This document shows, piece by piece, positions 37,097-51,516 of a stretch of 64,000 nucleotides of DNA. The stretch is taken from the NCBI GenBank assembly GCA_028622995.1, contig JAJQJQ010000098.1, positions 106,087 to 170,086 on the forward strand, written 5' to 3'. The stretch is from Panagrolaimus kolymaensis (lineage: Eukaryota > Nematoda > Chromadorea > Rhabditida > Panagrolaimidae). How positions within the stretch are numbered: position 1 is the stretch's first letter; the number at the start of each line of letters is the position of its first letter. Below the pieces are notes generated by a model. That model worked only from the letters and a program-made list of their open reading frames with translations, was not told the DNA's origin and ran no database searches. Both the position numbers and the translations under genes were made by a program.

Positions 37097-40000
37097 TTTT
37101 TGCATCAAAATATTTGATTTTTATTAATAGAAAACATATAAAAGTTTGAAGCTGCAGAAATCTCTGCCATCGATTTGGTGGAAAAGACAAGAAAAATTAA
37201 ATTATGAGGTTTTTTATACTCGTCTGATAAACAAATTTTTTGCATCAAAATATTTGATTTTTATTAATAGAAAACATATAAAAGTTTGAAGCTGCAGAAA
37301 TCTCTGCCATCGATTTGGTGGAAAAGACAAGAAAAATTAAATTATGAGGTTTTTTATACTCGTGTAATAAACAAATTTTTTGCATCAAAATATTTGATTT
37401 TTATTAATAGAAAACATATAAAAGTTTGAAGCTGCAGAAATCTCTGCCATCGATTTGGTGGAAAAGACCAGAAAAATTAAATTATGAGGTTTTTTATACT
37501 CGTCTGATAAACAAATTTTTTGCATCAAAATATTTGATTTTTATTAATAGAAAACATATAAAAGTTTGAAGCTGCAGAAATCTCTGCCATCGATTTGGTG
37601 GAACAGAACCCAAAAATTAAATTATGAGGTTTTTTATACTCGTCTGATAAACAAATTTTTTGCATCAAAATATTTGATTTTTATTAATAGAAAACATATA
37701 AAAGTTTGAAGCTGCAGAAATCTCTGCCATCGATTTGGTGGAACAGAACCCAAAAATTAAATTATGAGGTTTTTTATACTCGTCTGATAAACAAATTTTT
37801 TGCATCAAAATATTTGATTTTTATTAATAGAAAACATATAAAAGTTTGAAGCTGCAGAAATCTCTGCCATCGATTTGGTGGAAAAGACCAGAAAAATTAA
37901 ATTATGAGGTTTTTTATACTCGTCTGATAAACAAATTTTTTGCATCAAAATATTTGATTTTTATTAATAGAAAACATATAAAAGTTTGAAGCTGCAGAAC
38001 TCTCTGCCATCGATTTGGTGGAACAGAACCCAAAAATTAAATTATGAGGTTTTTTATACTCGTCTGATAAACAAATTTTTTGCATCAAAATATTTGATTT
38101 TTATTAATAGAAAACATATAAAAGTTTGAAGCTGCAGAAATCTCTGCCATCGATTTGGTGGAAAAGACCAGAAAAATTAAATTATGAGGTTTTTTATACT
38201 CGTCTGATAAACAAATTTTTTGCATCAAAATATTTGATTTTTATTAATAGAAAACATATAAAAGTTTGAAGCTGCAGAAATCTCTGCCATCGATTTGGTG
38301 GAACAGAACCCAAAAATTAAATTATGAGGTTTTTTATACTCGTCTGATAAACAAATTTTTTGCATCAAAATATTTGATTTTTATTAATAGAAAACATATA
38401 AAAGTTTGAAGCTGCAGAAATCTCTGCCATCGATTTGGTGGAACAGAACCCAAAAATTAAATTATGAGGTTTTTTATACTCGTCTGATAAACAAATTTTT
38501 TGCATCAAAATATTTGATTTTTATTAATAGAAAACATATAAAAGTTTGAAGCTGCAGAAATCTCTGCCATCGATTTGGTGGAAAAGACCAGAAAAATTAA
38601 ATTATGAGGTTTTTTATACTCGTCTGATAAACAAATTTTTTGCATCAAAATATTTGATTTTTATTAATAGAAAACATATAAAAGTTTGAAGCTGCAGAAA
38701 TCTCTGCCATCGATTTGGTGGAACAGAACCCAAAAATTAAATTATGAGGTTTTTTATACTCGTCTGATAAACAAATTTTTTGCATCAAAATATTTGATTT
38801 TTATTAATAGAAAACATATAAAAGTTTGAAGCTGCAGAAATCTCTGCCATCGATTTGGTGGAACAGAACCCAAAAATTAAATTATGAGGTTTTTTATACT
38901 CGTCTGATAAACAAATTTTTTGCATCAAAATATTTGATTTTTATTAATAGAAAACATATAAAAGTTTGAAGCTGCAGAAATCTCTGCCATCGATTTGGTG
39001 GAACAGAACCCAAAAATTAAATTATGAGGTTTTTTATACTCGTCTGATAAACAAATTTTTTGCATCAAAATATTTGATTTTTATTAATAGAAAACATATA
39101 AAAGTTTGAAGCTGCAGAAATCTCTGCCATCGATTTGGTGGAAAAGACCAGAAAAATTAAATTATGAGGTTTTTTATACTCGTCTGATAAACAAATTTTT
39201 TGCATCAAAATATTTGATTTTTATTAATAGAAAACATATAAAAGTTTGAAGCTGCAGAAATCTCTGCCATCGATTTGGTGGAAAAGACAAGAAAAATTAA
39301 ATTATGAGGTTTTTTATACTCGTCTGATAAACAAATTTTTTGCATCAAAATATTTGATTTTTATTAATAGAAAACATATAAAAGTTTGAAGCTGCAGAAA
39401 TCTCTGCCATCGATTTGGTGGAAAAGACAAGAAAAATTAAATTATGAGGTTTTTTATACTCGTCTGATAAACAAATTTTTTGCATCAAAATATTTGATTT
39501 TTATTAATAGAAAACATATAAAAGTTTGAAGCTGCAGAAATCTCTGCCATCGATTTGGTGGAACAGAACCCAAAAATTAAATTATGAGGTTTTTTATACT
39601 CGTGTAATAAACAAATTTTTTGCATCAAAATATTTGATTTTTATTAATAGAAAACATATAAAAGTTTGAAGCTGCAGAAATCTCTGCCATCGATTTGGTG
39701 GAAAAGACCAGAAAAATTAAATTATGAGGTTTTTTATACTCGTCTGATAAACAAATTTTTTGCATCAAAATATTTGATTTTTATTAATAGAAAACATATA
39801 AAAGTTTGAAGCTGCAGAAATCTCTGCCATCGATTTGGTGGAAAAGACCAGAAAAATTAAATTATGAGGTTTTTTATACTCGTCTGATAAACAAATTTTT
39901 TGCATCAAAATATTTGATTTTTATTAATAGAAAACATATAAAAGTTTGAAGCTGCAGAAATCTCTGCCATCGATTTGGTGGAACAGAACCCAAAAATTAA

Positions 40001-40736
40001 ATTATGAGGTTTTTTATACTCGTCTAATAAACAAATTTTTTGCATCAAAATATTTGATTTTTATTAATAGAAAACATATAAAAGTTTGAAGCTGCAGAAA
40101 TCTCTGCCATCGATTTGGTGGAACAGAACCCAAAAATTAAATTATGAGGTTTTTTATACTCGTCTGATAAACAAATTTTTTGCATCAAAATATTTGATTT
40201 TTATTAATAGAAAACATATAAAAGTTTGAAGCTGCAGAAATCTCTGCCATCGATTTGGTGGAACAGAACCCAAAAATTAAATTATGAGGTTTTTTATACT
40301 CGTCTGATAAACAAATTTTTTGCATCAAAATATTTGATTTTTATTAATAGAAAACATATAAAAGTTTGAAGCTGCAGAAATCTCTGCCATCGATTTGGTG
40401 GAAAAGACCAGAAAAATTAAATTATGAGGTTTTTTATACTCGTCTGATAAACAAATTTTTTGCATCAAAATATTTGATTTTTATTAATAGAAAACATATA
40501 AAAGTTTGAAGCTGCAGAAATCTCTGCCATCGATTTGGTGGAAAAGACCAGAAAAATTAAATTATGAGGTTTTTTATACTCGTCTGATAAACAAATTTTT
40601 TGCATCAAAATATTTGATTTTTATTAATAGAAAACATATAAAAGTTTGAAGCTGCAGAAATCTCTGCCATCGATTTGGTGGAACAGAACCCAAAAATTAA
40701 ATTATGAGGTTTTTTATACTCGTCTAATAAACAAAT

Positions 40737-40876
40737 TTTTTGCATCAAAATATTTGATTTTTATTAATAGAAAACATATAAAAGTTTGAAGCTGCAGAAA
40801 TCTTTGCCATCGATTTGGTGGAACACAACCCAAAAATTAAATTATGAGGTTTTTTATACTCGTCTGATAAACAAAT
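40737..40876 (+). repeat. N monomer with C68T and G90C (copy 1 of 4)
   Basis: Carries TCTTTGCC and GAACACAACCC, two linked changes that break the small hairpin and alter the box. The same pair appears at 48297, 49277 and 55017. Here it sits in N-A, copy, N, P, Q order. Confidence 0.88.
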
Positions 40877-41856
40877 TTTTTGCATCAAAATATTTGATTT
40901 TTATTAATAGAAAACATATAAAAGTTTGAAGCTGCAGAAATCTCTGCCATCGATTTGGTGGAACAGAACCCAAAAATTAAATTATGAGGTTTTTTATACT
41001 CGTCTGATAAACAAATTTTTTGCATCAAAATATTTGATTTTTATTAATAGAAAACATATAAAAGTTTGAAGCTGCAGAAATCTCTGCCATCGATTTGGTG
41101 GAAAAGACCAGAAAAATTAAATTATGAGGTTTTTTATACTCGTCTGATAAACAAATTTTTTGCATCAAAATATTTGATTTTTATTAATAGAAAACATATA
41201 AAAGTTTGAAGCTGCAGAAATCTCTGCCATCGATTTGGTGGAAAAGACAAGAAAAATTAAATTATGAGGTTTTTTATACTCGTCTGATAAACAAATTTTT
41301 TGCATCAAAATATTTGATTTTTATTAATAGAAAACATATAAAAGTTTGAAGCTGCAGAAATCTCTGCCATCGATTTGGTGGAAAAGACCAGAAAAATTAA
41401 ATTATGAGGTTTTTTATACTCGTCTGATAAACAAATTTTTTGCATCAAAATATTTGATTTTTATTAATAGAAAACATATAAAAGTTTGAAGCTGCAGAAA
41501 TCTCTGCCATCGATTTGGTGGAAAAGACCAGAAAAATTAAATTATGAGGTTTTTTATACTCGTCTGATAAACAAATTTTTTGCATCAAAAAATTTGATTT
41601 TTATTAATAGAAAACATATAAAAGTTTGAAGCTGCAGAAATCTCTGCCATCGATTTGGTGGAACAGAACCCAAAAATTAAATTATGAGGTTTTTTATACT
41701 CGTCTGATAAACAAATTTTTTGCATCAAAATATTTGATTTTTATTAATAGAAAACATATAAAAGTTTGAAGCTGCAGAAATCTCTGCCATCGATTTGGTG
41801 GAACAGAACCCAAAAATTAAATTATGAGGTTTTTTATACTCGTCTGATAAACAAAT

Positions 41857-44096
41857 TTTTTGCATCAAAATATTTGATTTTTATTAATAGAAAACATATA
41901 AAAGTTTGAAGCTGCAGAAATCTCTGCCATCGATTTGGTGGAAAAGACCAGAAAAATTAAATTATGAGGTTTTTTATACTCGTCTGATAAACAAATTTTT
42001 TGCATCAAAATATTTGATTTTTATTAATAGAAAACATATAAAAGTTTGAAGCTGCAGAAATCTCTGCCATCGATTTGGTGGAAAAGACAAGAAAAATTAA
42101 ATTATGAGGTTTTTTATACTCGTCTGATAAACAAATTTTTTGCATCAAAATATTTGATTTTTATTAATAGAAAACATATAAAAGTTTGAAGCTGCAGAAA
42201 TCTCTGCCATCGATTTGGTGGAAAAGACCAGAAAAATTAAATTATGAGGTTTTTTATACTCGTCTGATAAACAAATTTTTTGCATCAAAATATTTGATTT
42301 TTATTAATAGAAAACATATAAAAGTTTGAAGCTGCAGAAATCTCTGCCATCGATTTGGTGGAAAAGACAAGAAAAATTAAATTATGAGGTTTTTTATACT
42401 CGTCTGATAAACAAATTTTTTGCATCAAAATATTTGATTTTTATTAATAGAAAACATATAAAAGTTTGAAGCTGCAGAAATCTCTGCCATCGATTTGGTG
42501 GAAAAGACCAGAAAAATTAAATTATGAGGTTTTTTATACTCGTCTGATAAACAAATTTTTTGCATCAAAATATTTGATTTTTATTAATAGAAAACATATA
42601 AAAGTTTGAAGCTGCAGAAATCTCTGCCATCGATTTGGTGGAAAAGACAAGAAAAATTAAATTATGAGGTTTTTTATACTCGTCTGATAAACAAATTTTT
42701 TGCATCAAAATATTTGATTTTTATTAATAGAAAACATATAAAAGTTTGAAGCTGCAGAAATCTCTGCCATCGATTTGGTGGAAAAGACCAGAAAAATTAA
42801 ATTATGAGGTTTTTTAAACTCGTCTGATAAACAAATTTTTTGCATCAAAATATTTGATTTTTATTAATAGAAAACATATAAAAGTTTGAAGCTGCAGAAA
42901 TCTCTGCCATCGATTTGGTGGAAAAGACCAGAAAAATTAAATTATGAGGTTTTTTATACTCGTCTGATAAACAAATTTTTTGCATCAAAATATTTGATTT
43001 TTATTAATAGAAAACATATAAAAGTTTGAAGCTGCAGAAATCTCTGCCATCGATTTGGTGGAAAAGACAAGAAAAATTAAATTATGAGGTTTTTTATACT
43101 CGTCTGATAAACAAATTTTTTGCATCAAAATATTTGATTTTTATTAATAGAAAACATATAAAAGTTTGAAGCTGCAGAAATCTCTGCCATCGATTTGGTG
43201 GAAAAGACCAGAAAAATTAAATTATGAGGTTTTTTATACTCGTCTGATAAACAAATTTTTTGCATCAAAATATTTGATTTTTATTAATAGAAAACATATA
43301 AAAGTTTGAAGCTGCAGAAATCTCTGCCATCGATTTGGTGGAAAAGACAAGAAAAATTAAATTATGAGGTTTTTTATACTCGTCTGATAAACAAATTTTT
43401 TGCATCAAAATATTTGATTTTTATTAATAGAAAACATATAAAAGTTTGAAGCTGCAGAAATCTCTGCCATCGATTTGGTGGAAAAGACCAGAAAAATTAA
43501 ATTATGAGGTTTTTTATACTCGTCTGATAAACAAATTTTTTGCATCAAAATATTTGATTTTTATTAATAGAAAACATATAAAAGTTTGAAGCTGCAGAAA
43601 TCTCTGCCATCGATTTGGTGGAAAAGACAAGAAAAATTAAATTATGAGGTTTTTTATACTCGTCTGATAAACAAATTTTTTGCATCAAAATATTTGATTT
43701 TTATTAATAGAAAACATATAAAAGTTTGAAGCTGCAGAAATCTCTGCCATCGATTTGGTGGAAAAGACCAGAAAAATTAAATTATGAGGTTTTTTATACT
43801 CGTCTGATAAACAAATTTTTTGCATCAAAATATTTGATTTTTATTAATAGAAAACATATAAAAGTTTGAAGCTGCAGAAATCTCTGCCATCGATTTGGTG
43901 GAAAAGACAAGAAAAATTAAATTATGAGGTTTTTTATACTCGTCTGATAAACAAATTTTTTGCATCAAAATATTTGATTTTTATTAATAGAAAACATATA
44001 AAAGTTTGAAGCTGCAGAAATCTCTGCCATCGATTTGGTGGAAAAGACCAGAAAAATTAAATTATGAGGTTTTTTATACTCGTCTGATAAACAAAT
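41857..44096 (+). repeat. P-Q dimeric HOR (280 bp)
   Basis: Sixteen monomers read P Q P Q P Q P then P Q P Q P Q P Q P, all with G130 and no N copy. The single break in alternation is the P-P pair at 42697-42976, where the first P also has T121A (TTTTTAAACTC). This is the most regular dimeric stretch in the window. Confidence 0.88.
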
Positions 44097-47000
44097 TTTT
44101 TGCATCAAAATATTTGATTTTTATTAATAGAAAACATATAAAAGTTTGAAGCTGCAGAAATCTCTGCCATCGATTTGGTGGAACAGAACCCAAAAATTAA
44201 ATTATGAGGTTTTTTATACTCGTCTGATAAACAAATTTTTTGCATCAAAATATTTGATTTTTATTAATAGAAAACATATAAAAGTTTGAAGCTGCAGAAA
44301 TCTCTGCCATCGATTTGGTGGAACAGAACCCAAAAATTAAATTATGAGGTTTTTTATACTCGTCTGATAAACAAATTTTTTGCATCAAAATATTTGATTT
44401 TTATTAATAGAAAACATATAAAAGTTTGAAGCTGCAGAAATCTCTGCCATCGATTTGGTGGAAAAGACCAGAAAAATTAAATTATGAGGTTTTTTATACT
44501 CGTCTGATAAACAAATTTTTTGCATCAAAATATTTGATTTTTATTAATAGAAAACATATAAAAGTTTGAAGCTGCAGAAATCTCTGCCATCGATTTGGTG
44601 GAAAAGACAAGAAAAATTAAATTATGAGGTTTTTTATACTCGTCTGATAAACAAATTTTTTGCATCAAAATATTTGATTTTTATTAATAGAAAACATATA
44701 AAAGTTTGAAGCTGCAGAAATCTCTGCCATCGATTTGGTGGAACAGAACCCAAAAATTAAATTATGAGGTTTTTTATACTCGTCTGATAAACAAATTTTT
44801 TGCATCAAAATATTTGATTTTTATTAATAGAAAACATATAAAAGTTTGAAGCTGCAGAAATCTCTGCCATCGATTTGGTGGAACAGAACCCAAAAATTAA
44901 ATTATGAGGTTTTTTATACTCGTCTGATAAACAAATTTTTTGCATCAAAAAATTTGATTTTTATTAATAGAAAACATATAAAAGTTTGAAGCTGCAGAAA
45001 TCTCTGCCATCGATTTGGTGGAACAGAACCCAAAAATTAAATTATGAGGTTTTTTATACTCGTCTGATAAACAAATTTTTTGCATCAAAATATTTGATTT
45101 TTATTAATAGAAAACATATAAAAGTTTGAAGCTGCAGAAATCTCTGCCATCGATTTGGTGGAAAAGACCAGAAAAATTAAATTATGAGGTTTTTTATACT
45201 CGTCTGATAAACAAATTTTTTGCATCAAAATATTTGATTTTTATTAATAGAAAACATATAAAAGTTTGAAGCTGCAGAAATCTCTGCCATCGATTTGGTG
45301 GAACAGAACCCAAAAATTAAATTATGAGGTTTTTTATACTCGTCTGATAAACAAATTTTTTGCATCAAAATATTTGATTTTTATTAATAGAAAACATATA
45401 AAAGTTTGAAGCTGCAGAAATCTCTGCCATCGATTTGGTGGAACAGAACCCAAAAATTAAATTATGAGGTTTTTTATACTCGTCTGATAAACAAATTTTT
45501 TGCATCAAAATATTTGATTTTTATTAATAGAAAACATATAAAAGTTTGAAGCTGCAGAAATCTCTGCCATCGATTTGGTGGAAAAGACCAGAAAAATTAA
45601 ATTATGAGGTTTTTTATACTCGTCTGATAAACAAATTTTTTGCATCAAAATATTTGATTTTTATTAATAGAAAACATATAAAAGTTTGAAGCTGCAGAAA
45701 TCTCTGCCATCGATTTGGTGGAACAGAACCCAAAAATTAAATTATGAGGTTTTTTATACTCGTCTGATAAACAAATTTTTTGCATCAAAATATTTGATTT
45801 TTATTAATAGAAAACATATAAAAGTTTGAAGCTGCAGAAATCTCTGCCATCGATTTGGTGGAAAAGACAAGAAAAATTAAATTATGAGGTTTTTTATACT
45901 CGTCTGATAAACAAATTTTTTGCATCAAAATATTTGATTTTTATTAATAGAAAACATATAAAAGTTTGAAGCTGCAGAAATCTCTGCCATCGATTTGGTT
46001 GAAAAGACCAGAAAAATTAAATTATGAGGTTTTTTATACTCGTGTAATAAACAAATTTTTTGCATCAAAATATTTGATTTTTATTAATAGAAAACATATA
46101 AAAGTTTGAAGCTGCAGAAATCTCTGCCATCGATTTGGTGGAACAGAACCCAAAAATTAAATTATGAGGTTTTTTATACTCGTGTAATAAACAAATTTTT
46201 TGCATCAAAATATTTGATTTTTATTAATAGAAAACATATAAAAGTTTGAAGCTGCAGAAATCTCTGCCATCGATTTGGTGGAACAGAACCCAAAAATTAA
46301 ATTATGAGGTTTTTTATACTCGTCTGATAAACAAATTTTTTGCATCAAAATATTTGATTTTTATTAATAGAAAACATATAAAAGTTTGAAGCTGCAGAAA
46401 TCTCTGCCATCGATTTGGTGGAACAGAACCCAAAAATTAAATTATGAGGTTTTTTATACTCGTCTGATAAACAAATTTTTTGCATCAAAATATTTGATTT
46501 TTATTAATAGAAAACATATAAAAGTTTGAAGCTGCAGAAATCTCTGCCATCGATTTGGTGGAACAGAACCCAAAAATTAAATTATGAGGTTTTTTATACT
46601 CGTCTGATAAACAAATTTTTTGCATCAAAATATTTGATTTTTATTAATAGAAAACATATAAAAGTTTGAAGCTGCAGAAATCTCTGCCATCGATTTGGTG
46701 GAAAAGACAAGAAAAATTAAATTATGAGGTTTTTTATACTCGTCTGATAAACAAATTTTTTGCATCAAAATATTTGATTTTTATTAATAGAAAACATATA
46801 AAAGTTTGAAGCTGCAGAAATCTCTGCCATCGATTTGGTGGAACAGAACCCAAAAATTAAATTATGAGGTTTTTTATACTCGTCTGATAAACAAATTTTT
46901 TGCATCAAAATATTTGATTTTTATTAATAGAAAACATATAAAAGTTTGAAGCTGCAGAAATCTCTGCCATCGATTTGGTGGAAAAGACCAGAAAAATTAA

Positions 47001-48156
47001 ATTATGAGGTTTTTTATACTCGTCTGATAAACAAATTTTTTGCATCAAAATATTTGATTTTTATTAATAGAAAACATATAAAAGTTTGAAGCTGCAGAAA
47101 TCTCTGCCATCGATTTGGTGGAAAAGACAAGAAAAATTAAATTATGAGGTTTTTTATACTCGTCTGATAAACAAATTTTTTGCATCAAAATATTTGATTT
47201 TTATTAATAGAAAACATATAAAAGTTTGAAGCTGCAGAAATCTCTGCCATCGATTTGGTGGAAAAGACCAGAAAAATTAAATTATGAGGTTTTTTATACT
47301 CGTCTGATAAACAAATTTTTTGCATCAAAATATTTGATTTTTATTAATAGAAAACATATAAAAGTTTGAAGCTGCAGAAATCTCTGCCATCGATTTGGTG
47401 GAAAAGACAAGAAAAATTAAATTATGAGGTTTTTTATACTCGTCTGATAAACAAATTTTTTGCATCAAAATATTTGATTTTTATTAATAGAAAACATATA
47501 AAAGTTTGAAGCTGCAGAAATCTCTGCCATCGATTTGGTGGAACAGAACCCAAAAATTAAATTATGAGGTTTTTTATACTCGTCTGATAAACAAATTTTT
47601 TGCATCAAAATATTTGATTTTTATTAATAGAAAACATATAAAAGTTTGAAGCTGCAGAAATCTCTGCCATCGATTTGGTGGAACAGAACCCAAAAATTAA
47701 ATTATGAGGTTTTTTATACTCGTCTGATAAACAAATTTTTTGCATCAAAATATTTGATTTTTATTAATAGAAAACATATAAAAGTTTGAAGCTGCAGAAA
47801 TCTCTGCCATCGATTTGGTGGAAAAGACAAGAAAAATTAAATTATGAGGTTTTTTATACTCGTCTGATAAACAAATTTTTTGCATCAAAATATTTGATTT
47901 TTATTAATAGAAAACATATAAAAGTTTGAAGCTGCAGAAATCTCTGCCATCGATTTGGTGGAAAAGACCAGAAAAATTAAATTATGAGGTTTTTTATACT
48001 CGTCTGATAAACAAATTTTTTGCATCAAAATATTTGATTTTTATTAATAGAAAACATATAAAAGTTTGAAGCTGCAGAAATCTCTGCCATCGATTTGGTG
48101 GAAAAGACAAGAAAAATTAAATTATGAGGTTTTTTATACTCGTCTGATAAACAAAT
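44097..48156 (+). repeat. Mixed N/P/Q block with an isolated GGTTG monomer
   Basis: Twenty-nine 140-bp monomers with irregular order, all with G130 except the two GTGTA tails at 45917 and 46057. The monomer at 44937 has T15A (AAAAAATTTG), shared with 41577, 24 monomers earlier; both are N and both open an N-containing run near P and Q copies. Confidence 0.72.
45777..46196 (+). repeat. Displaced GGTTG segment (Q, GGTTG+P-GTGTA, N-GTGTA)
   Basis: The monomer at 45917 carries G84T with the P box and the GTGTA tail, followed by N-GTGTA and preceded by Q-G. This order matches 23517-23936, 159 monomers upstream, and these marks are otherwise absent from this part of the array. It probably came from a long-range transfer; independent recurrence of all marks is less likely. 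Confidence 0.8.
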
Positions 48157-49136
48157 TTTTTGCATCAAAATATTTGATTTTTATTAATAGAAAACATATA
48201 AAAGTTTGAAGCTGCAGAAATCTCTGCCATCGATTTGGTGGAACAGAACCCAAAAATTAAATTATGAGGTTTTTTATACTCGTCTGATAAACAAATTTTT
48301 TGCATCAAAATATTTGATTTTTATTAATAGAAAACATATAAAAGTTTGAAGCTGCAGAAATCTTTGCCATCGATTTGGTGGAACACAACCCAAAAATTAA
48401 ATTATGAGGTTTTTTATACTCGTCTGATAAACAAATTTTTTGCATCAAAATATTTGATTTTTATTAATAGAAAACATATAAAAGTTTGAAGCTGCAGAAA
48501 TCTCTGCCATCGATTTGGTGGAACAGAACCCAAAAATTAAATTATGAGGTTTTTTATACTCGTCTGATAAACAAATTTTTTGCATCAAAATATTTGACTT
48601 TTATTAATAGAAAACATATAAAAGTTTGAAGCTGCAGAAATCTCTGCCATCGATTTGGTGGAAAAGACCAGAAAAATTAAATTATGAGGTTTTTTATACT
48701 CGTCTGATAAACAAATTTTTTGCATCAAAATATTTGATTTTTATTAATAGAAAACATATAAAAGTTTGAAGCTGCAGAAATCTCTGCCATCGATTTGGTG
48801 GAAAAGACAAGAAAAATTAAATTATGAGGTTTTTTATACTCGTCTGATAAACAAATTTTTTGCATCAAAATATTTGATTTTTATTAATAGAAAACATATA
48901 AAAGTTTGAAGCTGCAGAAATCTCTGCCATCGATTTGGTGGAAAAGACCAGAAAAATTAAATTATGAGGTTTTTTATACTCGTCTGATAAACAAATTTTT
49001 TGCATCAAAATATTTGATTTTTATTAATAGAAAACATATAAAAGTTTGAAGCTGCAGAAATCTCTGCCATCGATTTGGTGGAAAAGACAAGAAAAATTAA
49101 ATTATGAGGTTTTTTATACTCGTCTGATAAACAAAT
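48157..49136 (+). repeat. 980-bp unit, copy 1 (N, TCTTTG-N, N, T22C-P, Q, P, Q)
   Basis: Seven monomers: N; N with C68T and G90C; N; P with T22C (TTTGACTTTT); Q; P; Q. The first four are repeated in the same order from 49137. T22C is first seen here and continues to the end of the window. Confidence 0.82.
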
Positions 49137-50256
49137 TTTTTGCATCAAAATATTTGATTTTTATTAATAGAAAACATATAAAAGTTTGAAGCTGCAGAAA
49201 TCTCTGCCATCGATTTGGTGGAACAGAACCCATAAATTAAATTATGAGGTTTTTTATACTCGTCTGATAAACAAATTTTTTGCATCAAAATATTTGATTT
49301 TTATTAATAGAAAACATATAAAAGTTTGAAGCTGCAGAAATCTTTGCCATCGATTTGGTGGAACACAACCCAAAAATTAAATTATGAGGTTTTTTATACT
49401 CGTCTGATAAACAAATTTTTTGCATCAAAATATTTGATTTTTATTAATAGAAAACATATAAAAGTTTGAAGCTGCAGAAATCTCTGCCATCGATTTGGTG
49501 GAACAGAACCCAAAAATTAAATTATGAGGTTTTTTATACTCGTCTGATAAACAAATTTTTTGCATCAAAATATTTGACTTTTATTAATAGAAAACATATA
49601 AAAGTTTGAAGCTGCAGAAATCTCTGCCATCGATTTGGTGGAAAAGACCAGAAAAATTAAATTATGAGGTTTTTTATACTCGTCTGATAAACAAATTTTT
49701 TGCATCAAAATATTTGATTTTTATTAATAGAAAACATATAAAAGTTTGAAGCTGCAGAAATCTCTGCCATCGATTTGGTGGAAAAGACCAGAAAAATTAA
49801 ATTATGAGGTTTTTTATACTCGTCTGATAAACAAATTTTTTGCATCAAAATATTTGATTTTTATTAATAGAAAACATATAAAAGTTTGAAGCTGCAGAAA
49901 TCTCTGCCATCGATTTGGTGGAACAGAACCCAAAAATTAAATTATGAGGTTTTTTATACTCGTCTGATAAACAAATTTTTTGCATCAAAATATTTGACTT
50001 TTATTAATAGAAAACATATAAAAGTTTGAAGCTGCAGAAATCTCTGCCATCGATTTGGTGGAAAAGACCAGAAAAATTAAATTATGAGGTTTTTTATACT
50101 CGTCTGATAAACAAATTTTTTGCATCAAAATATTTGATTTTTATTAATAGAAAACATATAAAAGTTTGAAGCTGCAGAAATCTCTGCCATCGATTTGGTG
50201 GAAAAGACCAGAAAAATTAAATTATGAGGTTTTTTATACTCGTCTGATAAACAAAT
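49137..50256 (+). repeat. Unit copy 2 followed by a 420-bp internal duplication
   Basis: N with A97T (CCCATAAATT); N with C68T and G90C; N; P with T22C; P; then N; P with T22C; P. The triplet N, T22C-P, P occurs twice in tandem (49417-49836 and 49837-50256), so a 3-monomer duplication followed the 7-monomer one. Confidence 0.8.
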
Positions 50257-50956
50257 TTTTTGCATCAAAATATTTGATTTTTATTAATAGAAAACATATA
50301 AAAGTTTGAAGCTGCAGAAATCTCTGCCATCGATTTGGTGGAACAGAACCCAAAAATTAAATTATGAGGTTTTTTATACTCGTCTGATAAACAAATTTTT
50401 TGCATCAAAATATTTGATTTTTATTAATAGAAAACATATAAAAGTTTGAAGCTGCAGAAATCTCTGCCATCGATTTGGTGGAACAGAACCCAAAAATTAA
50501 ATTATGAGGTTTTTTATACTCGTCTGATAAACAAATTTTTTGCATCAAAATATTTGATTTTTATTAATAGAAAACATATAAAAGTTTGAAGCTGCAGAAA
50601 TCTCTGCCATCGATTTGGTGGAACAGAACCCAAAAATTAAATTATGAGGTTTTTTATACTCGTCTGATAAACAAATTTTTTGCATCAAAATATTTGATTT
50701 TTATTAATAGAAAACATATAAAAGTTTGAAGCTGCAGAAATCTCTGCCATCGATTTGGTGGAAAAGACCAGAAAAATTAAATTATGAGGTTTTTTATACT
50801 CGTCTGATAAACAAATTTTTTGCATCAAAATATTTGATTTTTATTAATAGAAAACATATAAAAGTTTGAAGCTGCAGAAATCTCTGCCATCGATTTGGTG
50901 GAAAAGACAAGAAAAATTAAATTATGAGGTTTTTTATACTCGTCTGATAAACAAAT

Positions 50957-51516
50957 TTTTTGCATCAAAATATTTGATTTTTATTAATAGAAAACATATA
51001 AAAGTTTGAAGCTGCAGAAATCTCTGCCATCGATTTGTTGGAAAAGACCAGAAAAATTAAATTATGAGGTTTTTTATACTCGTCTGATAAACAAATTTTT
51101 TGCATCAAAATATTTGACTTTTATTAATAGAAAACATATAAAAGTTTGAAGCTGCAGAAATCTCTGCCATCGATTTGGTGGAAAAGACCAGAAAAATTAA
51201 ATTATGAGGTTTTTTATACTCGTCTGATAAACAAATTTTTTGCATCAAAATATTTGATTTTTATTAATAGAAAACATATAAAAGTTTGAAGCTGCAGAAA
51301 TCTCTGCCATCGATTTGGTGGAAAAGACCAGAAAAATTAAATTATGAGGTTTTTTATACTCGTCTGATAAACAAATTTTTTGCATCAAAATATTTGATTT
51401 TTATTAATAGAAAACATATAAAAGTTTGAAGCTGCAGAAATCTCTGCCATCGATTTGGTGGAAAAGACAAGAAAAATTAAATTATGAGGTTTTTTATACT
51501 CGTCTGATAAACAAAT
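50957..51516 (+). repeat. 560-bp unit with TTTGTTGG, copy 1
   Basis: P with G82T (GATTTGTTGG), P with T22C, P, Q. The same order opens the next unit at 51517. The two private marks in adjacent monomers make the duplication clear. Confidence 0.85.

Larger units (their letters stand above)
29537..41856 (+). repeat. P/N interleaved block with long repeated type strings
   Basis: Eighty-eight monomers, mainly N and P with tail G, and N-A130 copies at intervals. Q is rare until about 36397. Two strings of nine monomers recur in the same order: N P N P Q P N N P at 31217-32476 and 35837-37096, and P N N P P N-A N N P at 31917-33176 and 34157-35416. Private changes include T101A at 29817, A62T at 30657, A64C at 37957, and T15A at 41577. 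GTGTA tails survive at 29817, 37237 and 39477. The order is irregular at short range but repeats at 16- and 33-monomer offsets. Confidence 0.75.
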
